Source: Diphasiastrum complanatum
Taxonomy: Eukaryota > Streptophyta > Lycopodiopsida > Lycopodiales > Lycopodiaceae
Assembly: GCA_029204225.1 (NCBI GenBank)
Contig: CM055097.1
Location: 10,405,184 to 10,469,183 of the forward strand
Direction: 5' to 3'
DNA: 64,000 nucleotides
Numbering within the stretch: the stretch's first letter is position 1; every line of letters begins with the position of its first letter. The notes beneath the pieces were generated by a model. That model had not been told where the DNA came from. It searched no databases and was given only the letters and a program-made list of their open reading frames with translations. The translations under genes were made by a program, and so were the position numbers. Positions 44,301-56,759 of the stretch are shown here, piece after piece.

Positions 44301-47090
44301 ATACATTGAGATGATATTACAAAGTTTTAGACTGTTGGACAACTTCTTGTTTATGTAATATGAATTTGGAAGCATTTGTTCCAATATGGAAGAAAAGAAC
44401 GGGAGTTTTAACATAAGCAAAAGTATGGCTTAAAAAGTAGGTATTTTTTCTTGGCCTGCTGTAATCCACATCCTTGATGAGCTCATAAAAGTTAGAATAC
44501 ATTTGACATAATGCAAGATGAATTTTGCCAATGATATTTGGAACATGTGTAAGAAATTCCTCATTGCCTTGGCATGGCATTTAAATCCACTTTAGCTAGG
44601 TTGATATAAATCCCATATTTGGAGATTACTTGGCTCCCAAATAATCCTTTTTCAACAATAGATTTTGTTGATATTAACCCTCTCACTTTAATTTGACTAT
44701 AACTTTCTTGTTATCGATTCAAATGAAGAAAACTTAGTACGTCTAAAAAGCTAACAACAAGTTCCATTACTCTATATGATCAAACTAATGATTATATGTG
44801 CTTTGATAGGTCAAATTTGTAGTAGAATATGTCAAAATTTTAATAAATTTTTTTTTATAGCAAAAATGGATCTAGAAACCAAGATTTGTCATAACTTTGT
44901 TTGTACTAACCTATCATACGGATAAAAGTAAAATCAAGAGAACTCTACTAAACAAATTTGAAGAAATTACACATAAGAGTTGGACATTTCAATGAATTGA
45001 AAGAAAATTGTAACTACCAACATTGACAACTTTTGGAAAAATTGCAATAACTTTTGCATATCTTATCCAAATGATTTGAAGAGTAATGCAAATCATAGGC
45101 TCTAGAGGGGATTGAAGGGAGATGTTAAAAGATGTCACCTTGCATGTGTAGGTTTTTTGAAATATCAAGATTTGGTTGTATACGTTGACTCTATTGAGAA
45201 AGTCATAGAATTTATACCCAATCACTTCATTTGTTTAGTGCCAATAGAGGATTTAAAGTCCTCATTAAAACTAATAACAAAGAACCTATACTTTGTCGAG
45301 TGTCGTTCTTGCCAAGGAGGCATATGGAAAGTGGTCTTTGTTGATTAAAGATGTGATCTTGTGATAATTACCACAAATGTGAAGACATTTATTCTTCTTT
45401 GGAATGATCACAATGAGAGAACCAAATGTTGTTCGCATAAATATATCCAATTTTTATTTGCTTTTCAATTTTCTAGTGGATTTTTTTTTTTTGTATTTTC
45501 ATTCATGTAATCTTGTTGTCGTTGGAGGTTTTTAAAGTCAATTATATGCTTATAATTGGCAAGAGGTTCCTTTTTGAGATCTTCATAAGTCTATGCAAAT
45601 ATGTTGATATTCTTAAAAACCAGGACCTATGAAAAAATGATATATTAATGGTTCTTGCAATTTCATGATTTAGGTCACAATTGCTTTGCAAGCAAGCTCA
45701 AAGGTTATTAATTAGCAAGCTTCATCTTAAGGTTGCAAACTACCTCAATACATTGGAAAATTAAAAGGCCAAATAGTTGAGCTGATGAATTCGCCTTTGA
45801 ATCCTCGATACACATGTATATGATAAATAGAGAAAACACTAGAAAGGCTAGCTTTCTCATGTAGATTCTAATTGGAAAATATGGATTTTGCTCTCCACTT
45901 CTAACTACAATAGGTCACATGGATGTCTTAAGGGTCATATTGAAACTCTACACTTAGAAGGGGTTGATTTTGATGGTTCATTGTGAGAATATCAATGGCC
46001 CAATCATGCACAACTCGTGTTTTCTCAAAGCCAAAGTTCATTGAATGGATAAGCTCAAGGCTCATCGATCAATTTCATAGTAGCAAACTTCATATAGAGA
46101 GGAATGGTTTAGATTATGGTGAGTACCATTTTTACTTCTCCATTTGGGTTGTCCCATGTATGGTTTTCCATATGGATCACCATAGTCCGTTACTAGTTTA
46201 TGAACAATATTAGACAAAAATATCAATTTTTACTCTACATCAATTTGAGCACCAATAAAATTCTCAATCTGTACCTACAAGGTAGCATAAATGTCATCAT
46301 CTACAAAGAAAAAAAAAATGGTATTATCATATTTATCTCATGAATTGCCGTAGTGGATCTAAAGCAAGGTAATTGATTACTATTTTAGACTTCCATGGTG
46401 AAATCTATGACTTTTGTTTAGGCGATGTGAAGACAATGTCTTGTCCTTTTAGGTATTGAATTCCTTATGTTGATGGGAAAATTATTTCAGAACTTTTTGC
46501 AGCTTGAGATCATAAATGAGTGTTTTTTACCATTATTATCAGCAATGATGCACACTATAGTTTCAACTTGTGGATATCCCATTAAGTCTGTAAAATATTT
46601 TTATCATTTTATTAATCTGTTTAGATGTCACAGATTTGCAAAAATCTTTGTTAATAATGTTTGATTCAAGCAGTACTTGTGTATGAACACTTATACATGT
46701 AAGGACATGTAGTAACTTTTGAAAGTCGAGTGGTGCTTGTGTAAGTGCAACACTTATACATGAAGGACATGTAGTAACTTTTGAAAGTCGAAGATTTAAA
46801 CCCGTAAGTATGTATGTTGGAATTACTAAGGCTAGAAAAAACTATGTTGCTCTCCCAACTCGTGCAGTGTGGGGAAGCATTGTTCCCTCACATACGTTAT
46901 GATTCCATATAAGAAATGTGGCCTAATTTCCCCCCAAAACGAAAGATACTTGAAAGATAAATAGGAACTAACTATGAAAAACATTTATTATCAACTTGAA
47001 GTATGAAATTTTTGAGGAGCTCATGCGAATTGCTCATTTGTTAAATATTTGAATGCACTATTTAAAAGAAAATATTGTTTTAGTGAAAGT
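44301..47090. other. Decayed sequence, mostly unassigned
   Basis: AT-rich with many stops. A weak gypsy RT-like text (FTSPFGLSHV) occurs near 46130. No boundaries can be given. A tandem pair lies at 46672-46791. Confidence 0.35.
46672..46791 (+). repeat. About 60 bp tandem pair
   Basis: CTTGTGTA..CACTTATACATG.AAGGACATGTAGTAACTTTTGAAAGTCGA occurs twice in a row with small differences. Confidence 0.85.
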
Positions 47091-47099
47091 TTATGGTAT

Positions 47100-47600
47100 T
47101 TCTTGAAGGTTTCATTATTCATAGAATGGCATATGAAATGGAATATAGTCTTTTCATCTCTAAAAGCCAAAGATGGTCTAGTTGTAGACGCTTTATCTTA
47201 AGAGACCCAATGTTGACCACATCTCTTGACTTAAGTAGCCTAGTGATTTATTAAGCACATTTGTGCATTACATAGTTAAGCATGTTAGTTGTATTAGATA
47301 AAGAACATGATTTACTAGTAAAATTTTGAAAGCCTTGTTTAAGAACCTTTGTACCACCCTCACTAAAAAGTATCTACCTATAATAACGTTTGCCCACGAC
47401 GCCATTTTTCATGGCCTTGCTAGTAAGGCCATATTTGAAATAGTGAATGGTAAAACCTTGCCTACTCCATTGATCTAGACAAGAAAACAAGGTCGACCGA
47501 TATTGTAAAATCTACAAGGCCACCTACGACAAAGTTTGCAACTCAATTAGTATAGTGGATGAGAAACATCAAAAAGAAAGATAAAAAGAGTAATGATGTT
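47100..47600 (+). pseudogene. Gypsy RNase H end and integrase fragment, highly decayed
   Basis: LKAKDGLVVDALS near 47165-47200 resembles the conserved N.VADALSR end of gypsy RNase H. YLPIITFAHDAIFHGLASKA and FEIVNGKTLPTPL near 47375-47475 resemble the late integrase A.NS..H..TG.SPFE..YG region. The HHCC and DDE parts between are missing. Low sequence quality; family uncertain. Confidence 0.5.
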
Positions 47601-48966
47601 ATGTGCAGAGGAAAATAAGATTAGCTCAGGTTTAATATAACAATTCAAAGCAAGCAAATGAAAAAATAAAGTTCACTTTTGACTCTCTTTGTGTTGTTAT
47701 AGCCCTTTCAAAGTTAGAAAGGTTGTTGACAAATTCTTTTCTAGTTGCTTGAAAGATTATCTTATAGACTAGTTCAACAAACCAACCATGGATTATAAAG
47801 AAAAGATCATGATTTTTTCTTTCTTCCAAACAACAAAGTAGAATATGCAATTTAACCACCCAACCATAGGTGCATGTAGGTTGTACTCTCACTAATTAAC
47901 ACGTGCGAGACCAATAAAGGCATTGACATTCTACATGCATCACACCTAAGTAAGATCAAATCAGAATAAGAGGGAGACAAATCCATCCAATGATAATCAA
48001 GCTACTAAACAAGTAGGTGATGATCCAACATTCACAGAATAGAGACTAACATGAAGGTCATCAAAGATACTACAAGGCTCATGCCATAATCTTGATCATG
48101 AGACATCCTTGAAAGGGAAAGAGATTGAAACCATAGCAAAGAAATCCATGGGCCATCACAACACGTTTGAATAAGGTAACCCATGCAAAAATCATTGCAC
48201 CTAGAGCTCACTCTCCACCTCAAATACATTTGTGTGAGGGAGATCTTTTCTCTAAGCCTCAACTTGCATGTGTACTGTAATGGAGTGAATTATCATTCTT
48301 ATTTCATCTAATTGACAAGATCTTGCATCATTCTTGAAAGAGAAATGGACCACTGTTAGTTCCGGCAACAATTTGATTGCTCAATACACTAGGCAATTAG
48401 GACGCACAATAGAGAACTTTTTTAAATTGTCAAACAATGTAGAAAAAACCTACACACATGCATGCTAACTGTGGACTGGGAGAAGAAGGGAATCCTCTTC
48501 CTAAACCCTTACACACATCACAAAGCAAACAACTAGAGCAAGAGTTATCCAATTGCAATAGAAGGGCGAGTAATTTGGATGAAGATGGAGATGGGGATGG
48601 AGCACGAGACAAATTGGTGGAGGTGAATTTCATTTAATTTTTTTTTGAGTAAATTCAAAACCAAAATTTTCACATGTTCTTTGATGTACTAGGGTTATCA
48701 ATAAATTATCAATGCCAATGAGACTTTGATGATATATTAGCGCATTCTTGAAATCAATGATTTTTTCCTTTGCAAATATGAAAATTTGACATTTATTCAT
48801 GACTTCTTTTTTATTAGTTCGGCAGATTATGTAAGTCTTCAATGGGAGCTTATCTACAAGCAACACGTACTAAATGAACAATTTACTTTGTGCTTATTGC
48901 AAGCTAAACAGAATAGTAGCAATATTGTTTTGTACAATAGCACTCAACAAGATATTACGCGTTCAG
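47601..48966. other. Spacer upstream of the bHLH exon
   Basis: No transposon domain recognised. The missing upstream exons of the bHLH gene (basic region, helix 1) were looked for here and not found. Confidence 0.4.
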
Positions 48967-49440
48967 CAGATGGACAAGGCAACAATTCTTGGAGATGCCA
49001 TCCAATACGTGAAGCAACTCCACGAAAAGCTTAACGTTCTTGAAGACAATGCTTCCAAAAGGCTTGTCCAATCTATTAATCATTCAGAGATGTCAAAGGG
49101 CAGTAATGTGCGTCACCAGCGATATGCAACAAATAAAAAAAACTGTAACCACATTTTTGAAGATTGCTTGCAGTTCCCTAAAGTAGTCGCTCACAGGTTT
49201 AACGAAACCGTGCTCATCAACGTCCACTGTAAGAAAAAGAGAGGCCTTGTTGGAAAGATACTTGCAGAGCTGGAGGAGAGTCATTTGTTGGTGAGCAATG
49301 TGCAGATTCCTTCTTTTTCCCAGTCAGAACTCCACGTAATTCTCGTAGCTAAAGTTAAAAAGCTTGAAGGTGCTAGTTTCAACAGATGTTTCTTATGCAA
49401 ATGCATTTGTGCGTCGTGTCCCTATTCAGAATATCAATGA
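48967..49440 (+). CDS. bHLH transcription factor exon (NAI1/bHLH18-25 type)
   Basis: Reads QMDKATILGDAIQYVKQLHE from 48967, the loop end and helix 2 of a plant bHLH domain. A CAG acceptor just before MDK fits the conserved intron position of these genes. The C-terminal part FPKVVAHRFNETVLINVHCK, RGLVGKILAELEESHLLVSN and SELHVILVAKVKK matches the ACT-like region of the Arabidopsis bHLH18/19/20(NAI1)/25 group. It would be nuclear and bind E-box DNA as a dimer. After VAKVKK similarity ends; GAAG|GTGCTAG near 49369 is a possible donor, otherwise the frame stops at 49438-49440. The basic region is not in the window, so this may be a gene with long introns or a stranded fragment. Confidence 0.75.
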   Translation, partial: QMDKATILGDAIQYVKQLHEKLNVLEDNASKRLVQSINHSEMSKGSNVRHQRYATNKKNCNHIFEDCLQFPKVVAHRFNETVLINVHCKKKRGLVGKILAELEESHLLVSNVQIPSFSQSELHVILVAKVKKLEGASFNRCFLCKCICASCPYSEYQ

Positions 49441-50224
49441 TCTCTGGATAATGGTTTGCTGATTAGACGCGTTGTATAGTTACTACAAGAGCTTCCTTGC
49501 CTGGTTACTAGCACACTTGAAATACTGGTTATTGGTCTTGTTATAGGTGCAAGAAAGCTGCGATCTAACAATTGAAAGGATTTTGCAATCTTTATGATCT
49601 CTTTTGATTTCACTTGACTGATGAACCGTCTGATAAGTTTCACCTTTCCACCAAACAGTATTATCAACTTCCTTTAAGGGAAATTTTATAGTCCTGAAAC
49701 TCAAGCCAGCTCGCTCACTCGGATAATACTGGGAAGTCAGATCTATTCAAGAAATGCATCAACCACGGGTAAAGTTTGGCGACATGATTTGTGACAGTTA
49801 GTTTTATGGCCAACTAGAGCATTGCTTGCATTGTACCTGAAATTGAAGCCATTTCTAGATGCAACTGTTCAATGACACAATTTCAGCTGCACTGCTCATT
49901 TTTTTATGGTGTACCAACGTCGCAGCATTGGCAAATGACGTTTCTGTTAGAGAATGTTCTATTTTAATTAATGTATATGTCTTACGTACATAAGTCACAT
50001 AGCTAAATTTAAAGTACCCAAGAGGAGTAGTCACTGGCGATGTTTCAACATCGCCTGCTGTGTGTCCACAATGTATACTGGGCTCTTCTCATCCAGAACA
50101 TATCTAGCAAAGAAAAGTGAGTTTATTATTTTAAATAGAGGCCAATGACAATTATAAGTGTAAACGTGAGTTTTTCTATAATTTTCAATCGGCTATTGTG
50201 TACTGATTGGTTCTTGATTTGCAG
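49441..50224. other. Spacer, nothing firm
   Basis: No recognised domain. Ends with an intron-like pyrimidine stretch and TTTGCAG at 50218-50224. Confidence 0.4.
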
Positions 50225-50527
50225 GATCATCCACGTACCCCTGGCAGTGGAAATTCTGATGTTTCTAATAGAGAGCATTGGCGAAGTGATGGAGCCCGAG
50301 ATTCAGAAAAGAAAAACGAGTGGTGGCGAACTGAGTCTGAAAGTGGTCGTCGTGACCACTGGCGTGAACAGTTTGTGGGCGGGAAGCCCTATGCCGGCTA
50401 TGGTGACTACCCTGCTGACATGTGCATCAAACATATGGAAAGAGCTTTTAATTTTGCAGACACATCGACAATTCTCCAATCTTCTGAAGTTTTTTGCATA
50501 GAAAGTTTAACAAAACACCACACATAA
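50225..50527 (+). other. Exon-like open frame rich in Trp, Arg, Glu, Gly
   Basis: After acceptor-like TTGATTTGCAG the frame reads DHPRTPGSGNSDVSNREHWR, then EWWRTESESGRRDHWREQF and GGKPYAGYGDYPADM. The composition (W-R-E repeats, then G/Y) is unlike the surrounding transposons and looks like part of an RNA-related low-complexity host protein. I do not recognise the family. A donor-like GTGACT at 50403 would end the exon at 50402. It lies 0.8 kb after the bHLH exon on the same strand but need not belong to it. Confidence 0.4.
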
Positions 50528-50670
50528 TCCTCTGTATCTGAGTGTTCACGGATATTGATGAAGTTAATCCTCTGTATCTGAGACTTTACGGATATTGATG
50601 TGTACCCGATTCTTCACAGATATGGACCCTGTCACGGATACTGATCTTGGAAATCAGAGATATTGATCTT
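50526..50670 (+). repeat. Short tandem repeats with CACGGATATTGATG
   Basis: AATCCTCTGTATCTGAG followed by TTCACGGATATTGATG occurs twice (period about 41). Three further degenerate ACGGATA.TGATCTTGG words follow. Confidence 0.7.
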
Positions 50671-51089
50671 GGAAATGGATTGGAAGTGAGCAGAAATTGG
50701 GCGCGGTCAAGCATATGAAATTAAAGCGAAGAAGTTCAGAGACACGTCTGCGTGCAAAGGCATCAATAACCCGGCCATCCACGCAGAAAGCCACGCAAGA
50801 ACCCTGCCGTCCATGCATAAACCCACGCGTAAAGGAAAGAAGAACCCAACGCGGATTCAGAAAACTAAAATATTTCAGACATTCGATTATTTCCCTAAAA
50901 CGAGCTCCATCATTGACGTAAATATGTTCTAAATACGTGGCAAACTTAGAAATTAACTCACTTTAAAAAAAAGTAAATTTAAAATAAAAATAAAAATCAA
51001 TTTTCAACACAAGCACGTCAATGTTTGATATGATTACAAAGGACCCTGCTTGGAAGGCATGGCCAAAAATATCTACAATTTGTATGTGA

Positions 51090-51430
51090 AACAATGGTAA
51101 CGGGGTGAGATCGCTAGTTCCAATACAAGCCTACCTTCCATTTGAAATTGGGCATCGATTTTGTAGGGCCCATACACCCAACCTCCTCCAACAGAAAGCG
51201 TTATATAATTGTGGCCATAGACTACTTACTGAGTGGGTCGAGGCACGGGCTGTAACAAAGGAGAAAACTAAGGTTCTTGTTGGAACATGTGATAGGACGA
51301 TTTGGTACGCCTAGAGAGCTCATCTCTGATAGGGGTACCCATTTCTTGAACAAGACAATCAAAGCCTTGACCGACGATCAAGCACTAGAAGAGCTACCAT
51401 TCGCAAGCCAATGGCCAGGTGCACAATTCA
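51090..51430 (+). pseudogene. Gypsy integrase core fragment
   Basis: In two frames: FEIGHRFCRAHTPNL, or after one base shift LGIDFVGPIHPTSSNRKRYI (first catalytic D), then VAIDYLTEWVEARAVTKEKT and after another shift SDRGTHFLN (second D). Such WVEA.A words are typical of Athila/Tat integrases. The third catalytic residue is lost. It may belong to the tRNA-Asp family seen elsewhere in the window. Confidence 0.75.
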
Positions 51431-53260
51431 ATAACAAATAAGAAAATCAAATCTATTATTTTTTTTTGACATGATTTAGCACACAACTTAGGAAAGCCCA
51501 ATCAATCTTACAACCTAAAACAAGCTCGAATTCCCAAAATCTAATATTTACATTTTTTTCTAGGATAATCTTTCAAGTTATTTTTTGTATGATTTTCATG
51601 TACATAGAGTGCTCAAACATGATTGTTCTCATCAATCACTCACATCACATCAAACACCATTTGGAGGAAATTAGTCAACCTATTTGAAATTAAGTATTCA
51701 ACAATCTTAGAAAGTTAGAACTTATAACACTATCAACCTCAATTACATATTGTTGATTTCAATGATGTAAAGGAGAATTATCTTGTTGTTGTCACTTTTA
51801 TCTCGATTGTTGTAGATGTGGTCGCTTTTAAAATAATAATAATTGAAGATTATTGTCTAATCAACTTGAATTGATTTGTTATCTATTTGTTACAACATTT
51901 AAACCTTTTCATAATTTAGAATTAGGCATAGTTTTTAACTTATTTATGTGAAGGCAATCCATAGATATGGTATCACATGAGCTTATTTATAAGAACTATA
52001 GATGATTGGAAAGTAGAATCTAATTAAGATTATTGAAACATAATCTATCATAGTCTATGGTAATAGATCCTTACAAGAATTGCAAGTGGTGCAACCAACA
52101 GAGTGGTAGGATAGTGGAGGGGATTAACAAGTGGTAGAAGAAGTTGAAACAGTAAACATGAAAATTTTGGGCCTAGGTGATAAAATGAGTGCAAACTAAT
52201 AAATCATATATTGATGGAAAAAGCATCAAATTGAATGTATACTCTAGTACTTGAAATCAAGTGTAGATCACAATTCTAACTTATCTTGGCAATTGCTCCA
52301 CATTGGCACATAAATTTTGATCAAAACTCCAGTAAACAACTAATTAAGCTTCAAGAAAAGCTATTACACATCAAATATTGGCAATACTATGAAGCTACAA
52401 CTCATCACAAGCAAACAATGTGTTGGAAATTTCAAATTCTTGATTTCTACATCAAATGTTATCAAGATTTCCATAAATAAAGTTTATACATAGCCATCTT
52501 GGATCTTGGGTTTATTTTAGCCCCCAAACATTTCAAACCTAAACCTAACATCAATCATCCCTAACTTTGACCTTCAATTGGGAGAGATCCCTTTACTAGG
52601 CAAAAATTGCTATCTTTGGCCCTATATTATCTCCAATGGAAAAGATATTTGTACTCATATGAAATGATGCCTCAAGACCTCAAATGAGGAATATACATTA
52701 AATACACATTGTCTAAGCATCTATCCACATGTCAAAGCCACCTTATAATTGTAAAAGACAAAATTACATCAAACTAGTCAAGCTGGAATTGTGAAATTTC
52801 AACACTCCTCACACTTTAGCTTGATGAGACTATCTTGGATCCATAATGAATACATGAATAAAAACCACATAATTTTCAGGTTTCTGATGTGTGGAGTGAG
52901 TATGATACTCATTATGAAAAAAATATGATTTGAGCTCCAAGATATGAAAAAACTTTCTTGTTGCTCCTTTGTCTTTACTCAAGACGTAATAATGATGTAA
53001 ATTTAGATCTCTACTGCCTTGACACGTTCTTTCTCGAGTTCCTCCTTAATGTCTTGTTTCTTCATCATGCCAACTCCCTCTTGGTGATGATGGTGAAAAA
53101 AAACATCCAAACTATGATCTTCTTCAAGACTCTCAAGAACTTTGTTTTCAAGTCTCAACACCTGAATGTGCTCCCTCTCAATATGATAATCTTTCAAGCC
53201 AATAAAAGGATCACCAAGATCATTCATGCAGGCCAAATGCTTGTGAATGGAAATACGTGT
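51431..53260. other. AT-rich sequence, nothing firm
   Basis: No recognised element. An acidic open stretch on the minus strand (53003-53236) could be the linker of the copia element that starts at 53.3 kb but shows no diagnostic motif. Confidence 0.35.
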
Positions 53261-53284
53261 CCTTCAAGGACGATTCACTTATTC

Positions 53285-54010
53285 TTATACAAGGTTCACA
53301 ACATGCCTCTTTGAACATGAAAATGTTGAGAAGAATTAGTGATGGAGCTAGAAAGAGGTAACGTATGTAATTTTGCCATAGCACATGCTTCACAAACCTT
53401 CTCCTATTTCTCCATGGAGCTTGGAAGGCCGAGAGCAAGCTCCTCCTTGCGCATTGTTTCCATTGACTTGTGATTCATGTGTCCAAGCCTCTTGTGCCAC
53501 AACTCGGACGTGGACATTTCTTTCAAGTTGGCCACCATCATCATTTGGTTAGATTCAACAAATGCATCTAACTTGAATAACCTTCCAAATCTTATCCCTC
53601 TTTCTATTACTCTCTCATTCTTCTTGATATAACAAAAGTTGGAAGCAAACTCTACAATGTATCCATTATCCAATAGTTGTCCAACACTAAGCAATTTCTT
53701 TGTAATGCTAGGAATGAAAAGTACACCATCAAGCTTTGTCTTCTTGGAAGACCCAAGATACATGGGAATGGAACCAACTCCCTCAATTTACATTCATTAT
53801 CATTTGCTATAAATAGATTCTCGGAAATTTTGTAAAGGATTCCACGATTTGGCTCAAGAGGATGGACTGAATGCGGTCCTTTCGAAAAGTTGATACAATC
53901 AGGAAGTTGTTCAACAAGTGAGCAGCAGCTTGGATTGTGGGGTCATTGATAGCTTCTATCAAATAACCGTTGTTAGTTTTGACTTGGATCTCAGGAGAGA
54001 GAGGTGTCAC
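53285..54010 (-). pseudogene. Copia protease end and pre-integrase domain
   Basis: Minus strand: GVLFIPSITKKLLSVGQLLD and NGYIVEFASNFCYIKK (protease end), then LWHKRLGHMNHKSMETMRKE and, after a stop, VCEACAMAKLHTLP. The H...H and CxxC residues form the zinc site of the pre-integrase domain. The integrase core is absent. Start of protease with DSGA not seen. Confidence 0.8.
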
Positions 54011-54378
54011 AAAGGGGTTGATGAGGTTTTTGGCTCGGTGGTGGGAGATTGGAGGTCGCGATCACCAGAAACAATTCCGACGGTGACCATGTAGTTAGCG
54101 TTGACTCGTACCTTGTACGTGGTACCTTGGTACAGTATGTGGAAATGGGATTTCACCTCGTCCCACATGGTATATGCGTGGATAGCCAGGTCCATGTTAA
54201 TTGTAGAGAAAAAAAAGTGCCAGGTAAATGCTAATTGCTTCAAGAAGGGGCCTGGCTGCCCGAATCCATGGTGCGAACAAAGAGTCAGATGGCAGAGGTC
54301 GAATTTGGGTGGCCGTAAATGTCTCCATTTAAGAACCTTCTTGGTGCCAATGTCTTCAGAGGAAGATGAGGATGCCAT
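54007..54378 (-). pseudogene. Gag-like frame of uncertain family
   Basis: Starts MASSSSSEDIGTKKVLKWRH and includes WDEVKSHFHILYQGTTYKV and VTVGIVSGDRDLQSPTT. It is directly upstream of the copia protease piece on the same strand. No classical copia gag block was recognised. A minus-strand TATA-like CCTATATAAGG at 54664-54674 lies about 290 bases before the start codon. Confidence 0.4.
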
Positions 54379-54729
54379 GATGTTAGATGGGATGCAATAG
54401 TGTCGGAGATGGAAAAGGAGGAAAAGACCTTCAAAAAAGGAGAAAAACACGTTAAAAACGGAGGCAAATGTTTTAAAAATTGGAAAAGGTGAAATTTGTG
54501 AGAACAAGTGTGGAAAAGGTGGCAATGAGCATGCAACAGGTGGCTGTGAGGGCTGATAAAGGTGTGTGAGAGTTTTTGTCGCAATCGGAGAACGTTGAAA
54601 ATTTAGTGTAAATTTCAGCAGAGCTTCGCTGGATGACGTGCTGCCAAATGACTTGTATTCTGTCCTTATATAGGCAAGAATTTGAGTGTGTATTAGGAGA
54701 AGTACACTTTCCCCAGCTCAGTTCCAACA

Positions 54730-55180
54730 AAATTTTTGCAGGGACCCTCTTCCCATAATTCTAAGGCTTCAGAAAAATCTGCGAAGGTTCAGAAGGTGTT
54801 TTGGATACCCTACGAAGGTTCACCAGCTCTACAAAGGTTGAACTCTCGCAAGAAGGGAACTCTCGCACAACATGTTCAGTATATCAGAATTTTATGATCT
54901 GACCATGTAGGTAGGTCAATTTCACTGCCTTGAGTCCAAAAATGTTGTTTGCGAAGGTTGGTTTGAAGGTTTTGATGAGCGAAGGTTCCTTAGATATAGC
55001 TTTCTTGAACCTTTGCAAACACTCAATTTTGACTGATTTTTCACAAGTAACCTTCGTAGAGATTTTTGTGGGTCCATTTGGGTCAGATCTAACTATGGAA
55101 GCTTCTGAAAAGGTTCTCTTGAAGATTTGGTTGTTGATCCATCAGTTTAAGTGATTTTCACCCCTATTTTTGGTACTTTT
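54730..55180. repeat. Leader-type block of the tRNA-Asp gypsy family
   Basis: GCGAAGGTT or ACGAAGGTT words near 54780, 54815, 54952 and 54982, with AACCTTTGC/AACCTTCG near 55008 and 55049. Next to them stands AACTCTCGC twice (about 54841 and 54858). So both word variants of the family occur here. Confidence 0.65.
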
Positions 55181-55204
55181 TCTCGAGATCTGTATTTTTT
55201 GAGG

Positions 55205-55685
55205 CTAGTGTTGCAAGTTTTATTAACAAGATAAAGCAAGGGTTGATGGTCCGTATAAAATGCAAAATGAGTGGCCATCAAATATTGCCTAAACTTTTTA
55301 ACTGCATAATCATTGCCAGTGCCTCCCGCTCTGTGGTAGAATAGTTTATCTCTGAGTCACTAAGTTGTCGGCTGGCAAAGTCAGATTGGGAAATCCTTTT
55401 TGCACTCTCCTAGCTGGGTTAAGACAGCTCCAACCGCATACTTGGATGCATTAGTATGCACATAAAATTCTATGGACCGATTGGACGGTCTTAATATTGG
55501 CGTTGAGACCAATGCATCTTTAAGCTTCTGGAACGCCTAGAAGGCTTCTTCCGTCCAATGTGATTCTGTTGTCAGCTTGTAGATTGGCCTTGCTAACTCC
55601 GCAAAATCTAAAATGAAGATCCAATAGTAGTTACCGTGACCCATGAAAACATAGACACTGCGAATCGTCCCTGGTGGTGGTAGAT
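55205..55685 (-). pseudogene. Gypsy RT end and RNase H
   Basis: Minus strand: FAELARPIYKLTTESHWTEE, then AFQKLKDALVSTPILRPSN, FYVHTNASKYAVGAVLTQ (the catalytic TDAS reads TNAS) and YAVKKFRQYLMATHFAFYTD followed by HQPLLYL. These are typical of gypsy RNase H. It abuts gag of the same strand at 55.69 kb, with protease and most of RT missing. Confidence 0.85.
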
Positions 55686-55699
55686 CAACAATGATCTTG

Positions 55700-56739
55700 A
55701 TCAGGCCATGCATTGTTAGTTATTTGGTACCGAGGTGCCGCATTCGGTGCTCCCTGGTGATAACGATAAGAGGTCTGATAATAATTCCTCTTTTGCTGTA
55801 TGATCCGAGGGTTGAATGGGCAAAATGTTGTTTCGTGTGATGATGTGTTGCATAGGTGGCAAAACCTTTGTGTCAGTTTGAGATTTTGCTTCAAAACTAG
55901 CTCTTCGTGGATATTGTGACTGACTCTGTTCAGGTGCGTTTGGAGTTGGTGCCACAACTCCTTGCAAGGCCTTCAGTTTTTGATCAAACTGGGCCGTCAG
56001 TTGCTCCATCTGATGTTTGTGTAACTTCGCCATTTGCTCCATCAGTAGATATGTTGAGATACTTGAGGCGTTTGAGGTAGATGCCACCGAAGGAGTTGGA
56101 TAATGGGTCGCTGGATAAGAATCATCGTCCAAACCTTCATCCACTTCCATGATCGCATCTTATAATGCTTTCTGTAACGTTGTGTACTGCTCCCATCGTT
56201 TGAGTTCTCTTCTGATATTTCGTGGTTCGGGAGTTAGTTCTATGTTGTATTCGATCTTAAGTGCTTGACCCACTCGATGTTATCCCTGACCCTCTCCCCA
56301 TTTTGACTTTGCTCAGCAGGAGAAATGAATCTTCCAAGAATTTCCTCGGTTTAAAGCACGTGATGAGAGCCGCTTTAACCCCTTCCCAAGTAGACTTTTC
56401 CTCGTTCGAGAGATTGAAAAACCAATCTTGCGCTACACTAATGAGTGACATGAAAAACAACATCAACTTTTCCGCCAGTGTTCGCTCGCCATAGATCTCG
56501 CATGCGTGCTCGTAGATTTGGAGGAATCTGATCGGATCTGACGATCCATCATATTTGGGCATTTCGAGTTGAGGTGCCCTCCGAACTACTTGCAGGGGTG
56601 CAACAAGTGCAGGTTGGTCCATTGGATTCATTGCTACTGGTTCTGCTTCTGCCTCAATTTGTGTGGCTGCAACTCTGGGTAGGTTTGGAGCTTGATTTGC
56701 AATCCTTCTTGGTACTGATCGACTTGATCTCAAAGTCAT
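55700..56739 (-). pseudogene. Gypsy (tRNA-Asp family) gag, reverse copy
   Basis: Minus strand from 56739: RIANQAPNLPRVAATQ, MPKYDGSSDPIRFLQIYEHA, AQDWFFNLSNEEKSTWEGVK and FLLLSKVKMG, colinear with gag of the plus-strand copy at 7.2-8.1 kb. After shifts, LLMEQMAKLHKHQMEQLTAQ and the knuckle CHLCNTSSHETTFC near 55860. The position of the TAG at about 7566 in the other copy is Asn here (NLSNEEK), so that stop is a private mutation of the forward copy. Confidence 0.88.
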
Positions 56740-56759
56740 TCGACAAGGAAGTCTAAGTT

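Noticed and set aside
54007-54525. A host serine-rich protein starting MASSSSSED
   Set aside because: It lies directly upstream of a copia protease on the same strand and ends against it, so a gag-like origin is more likely.
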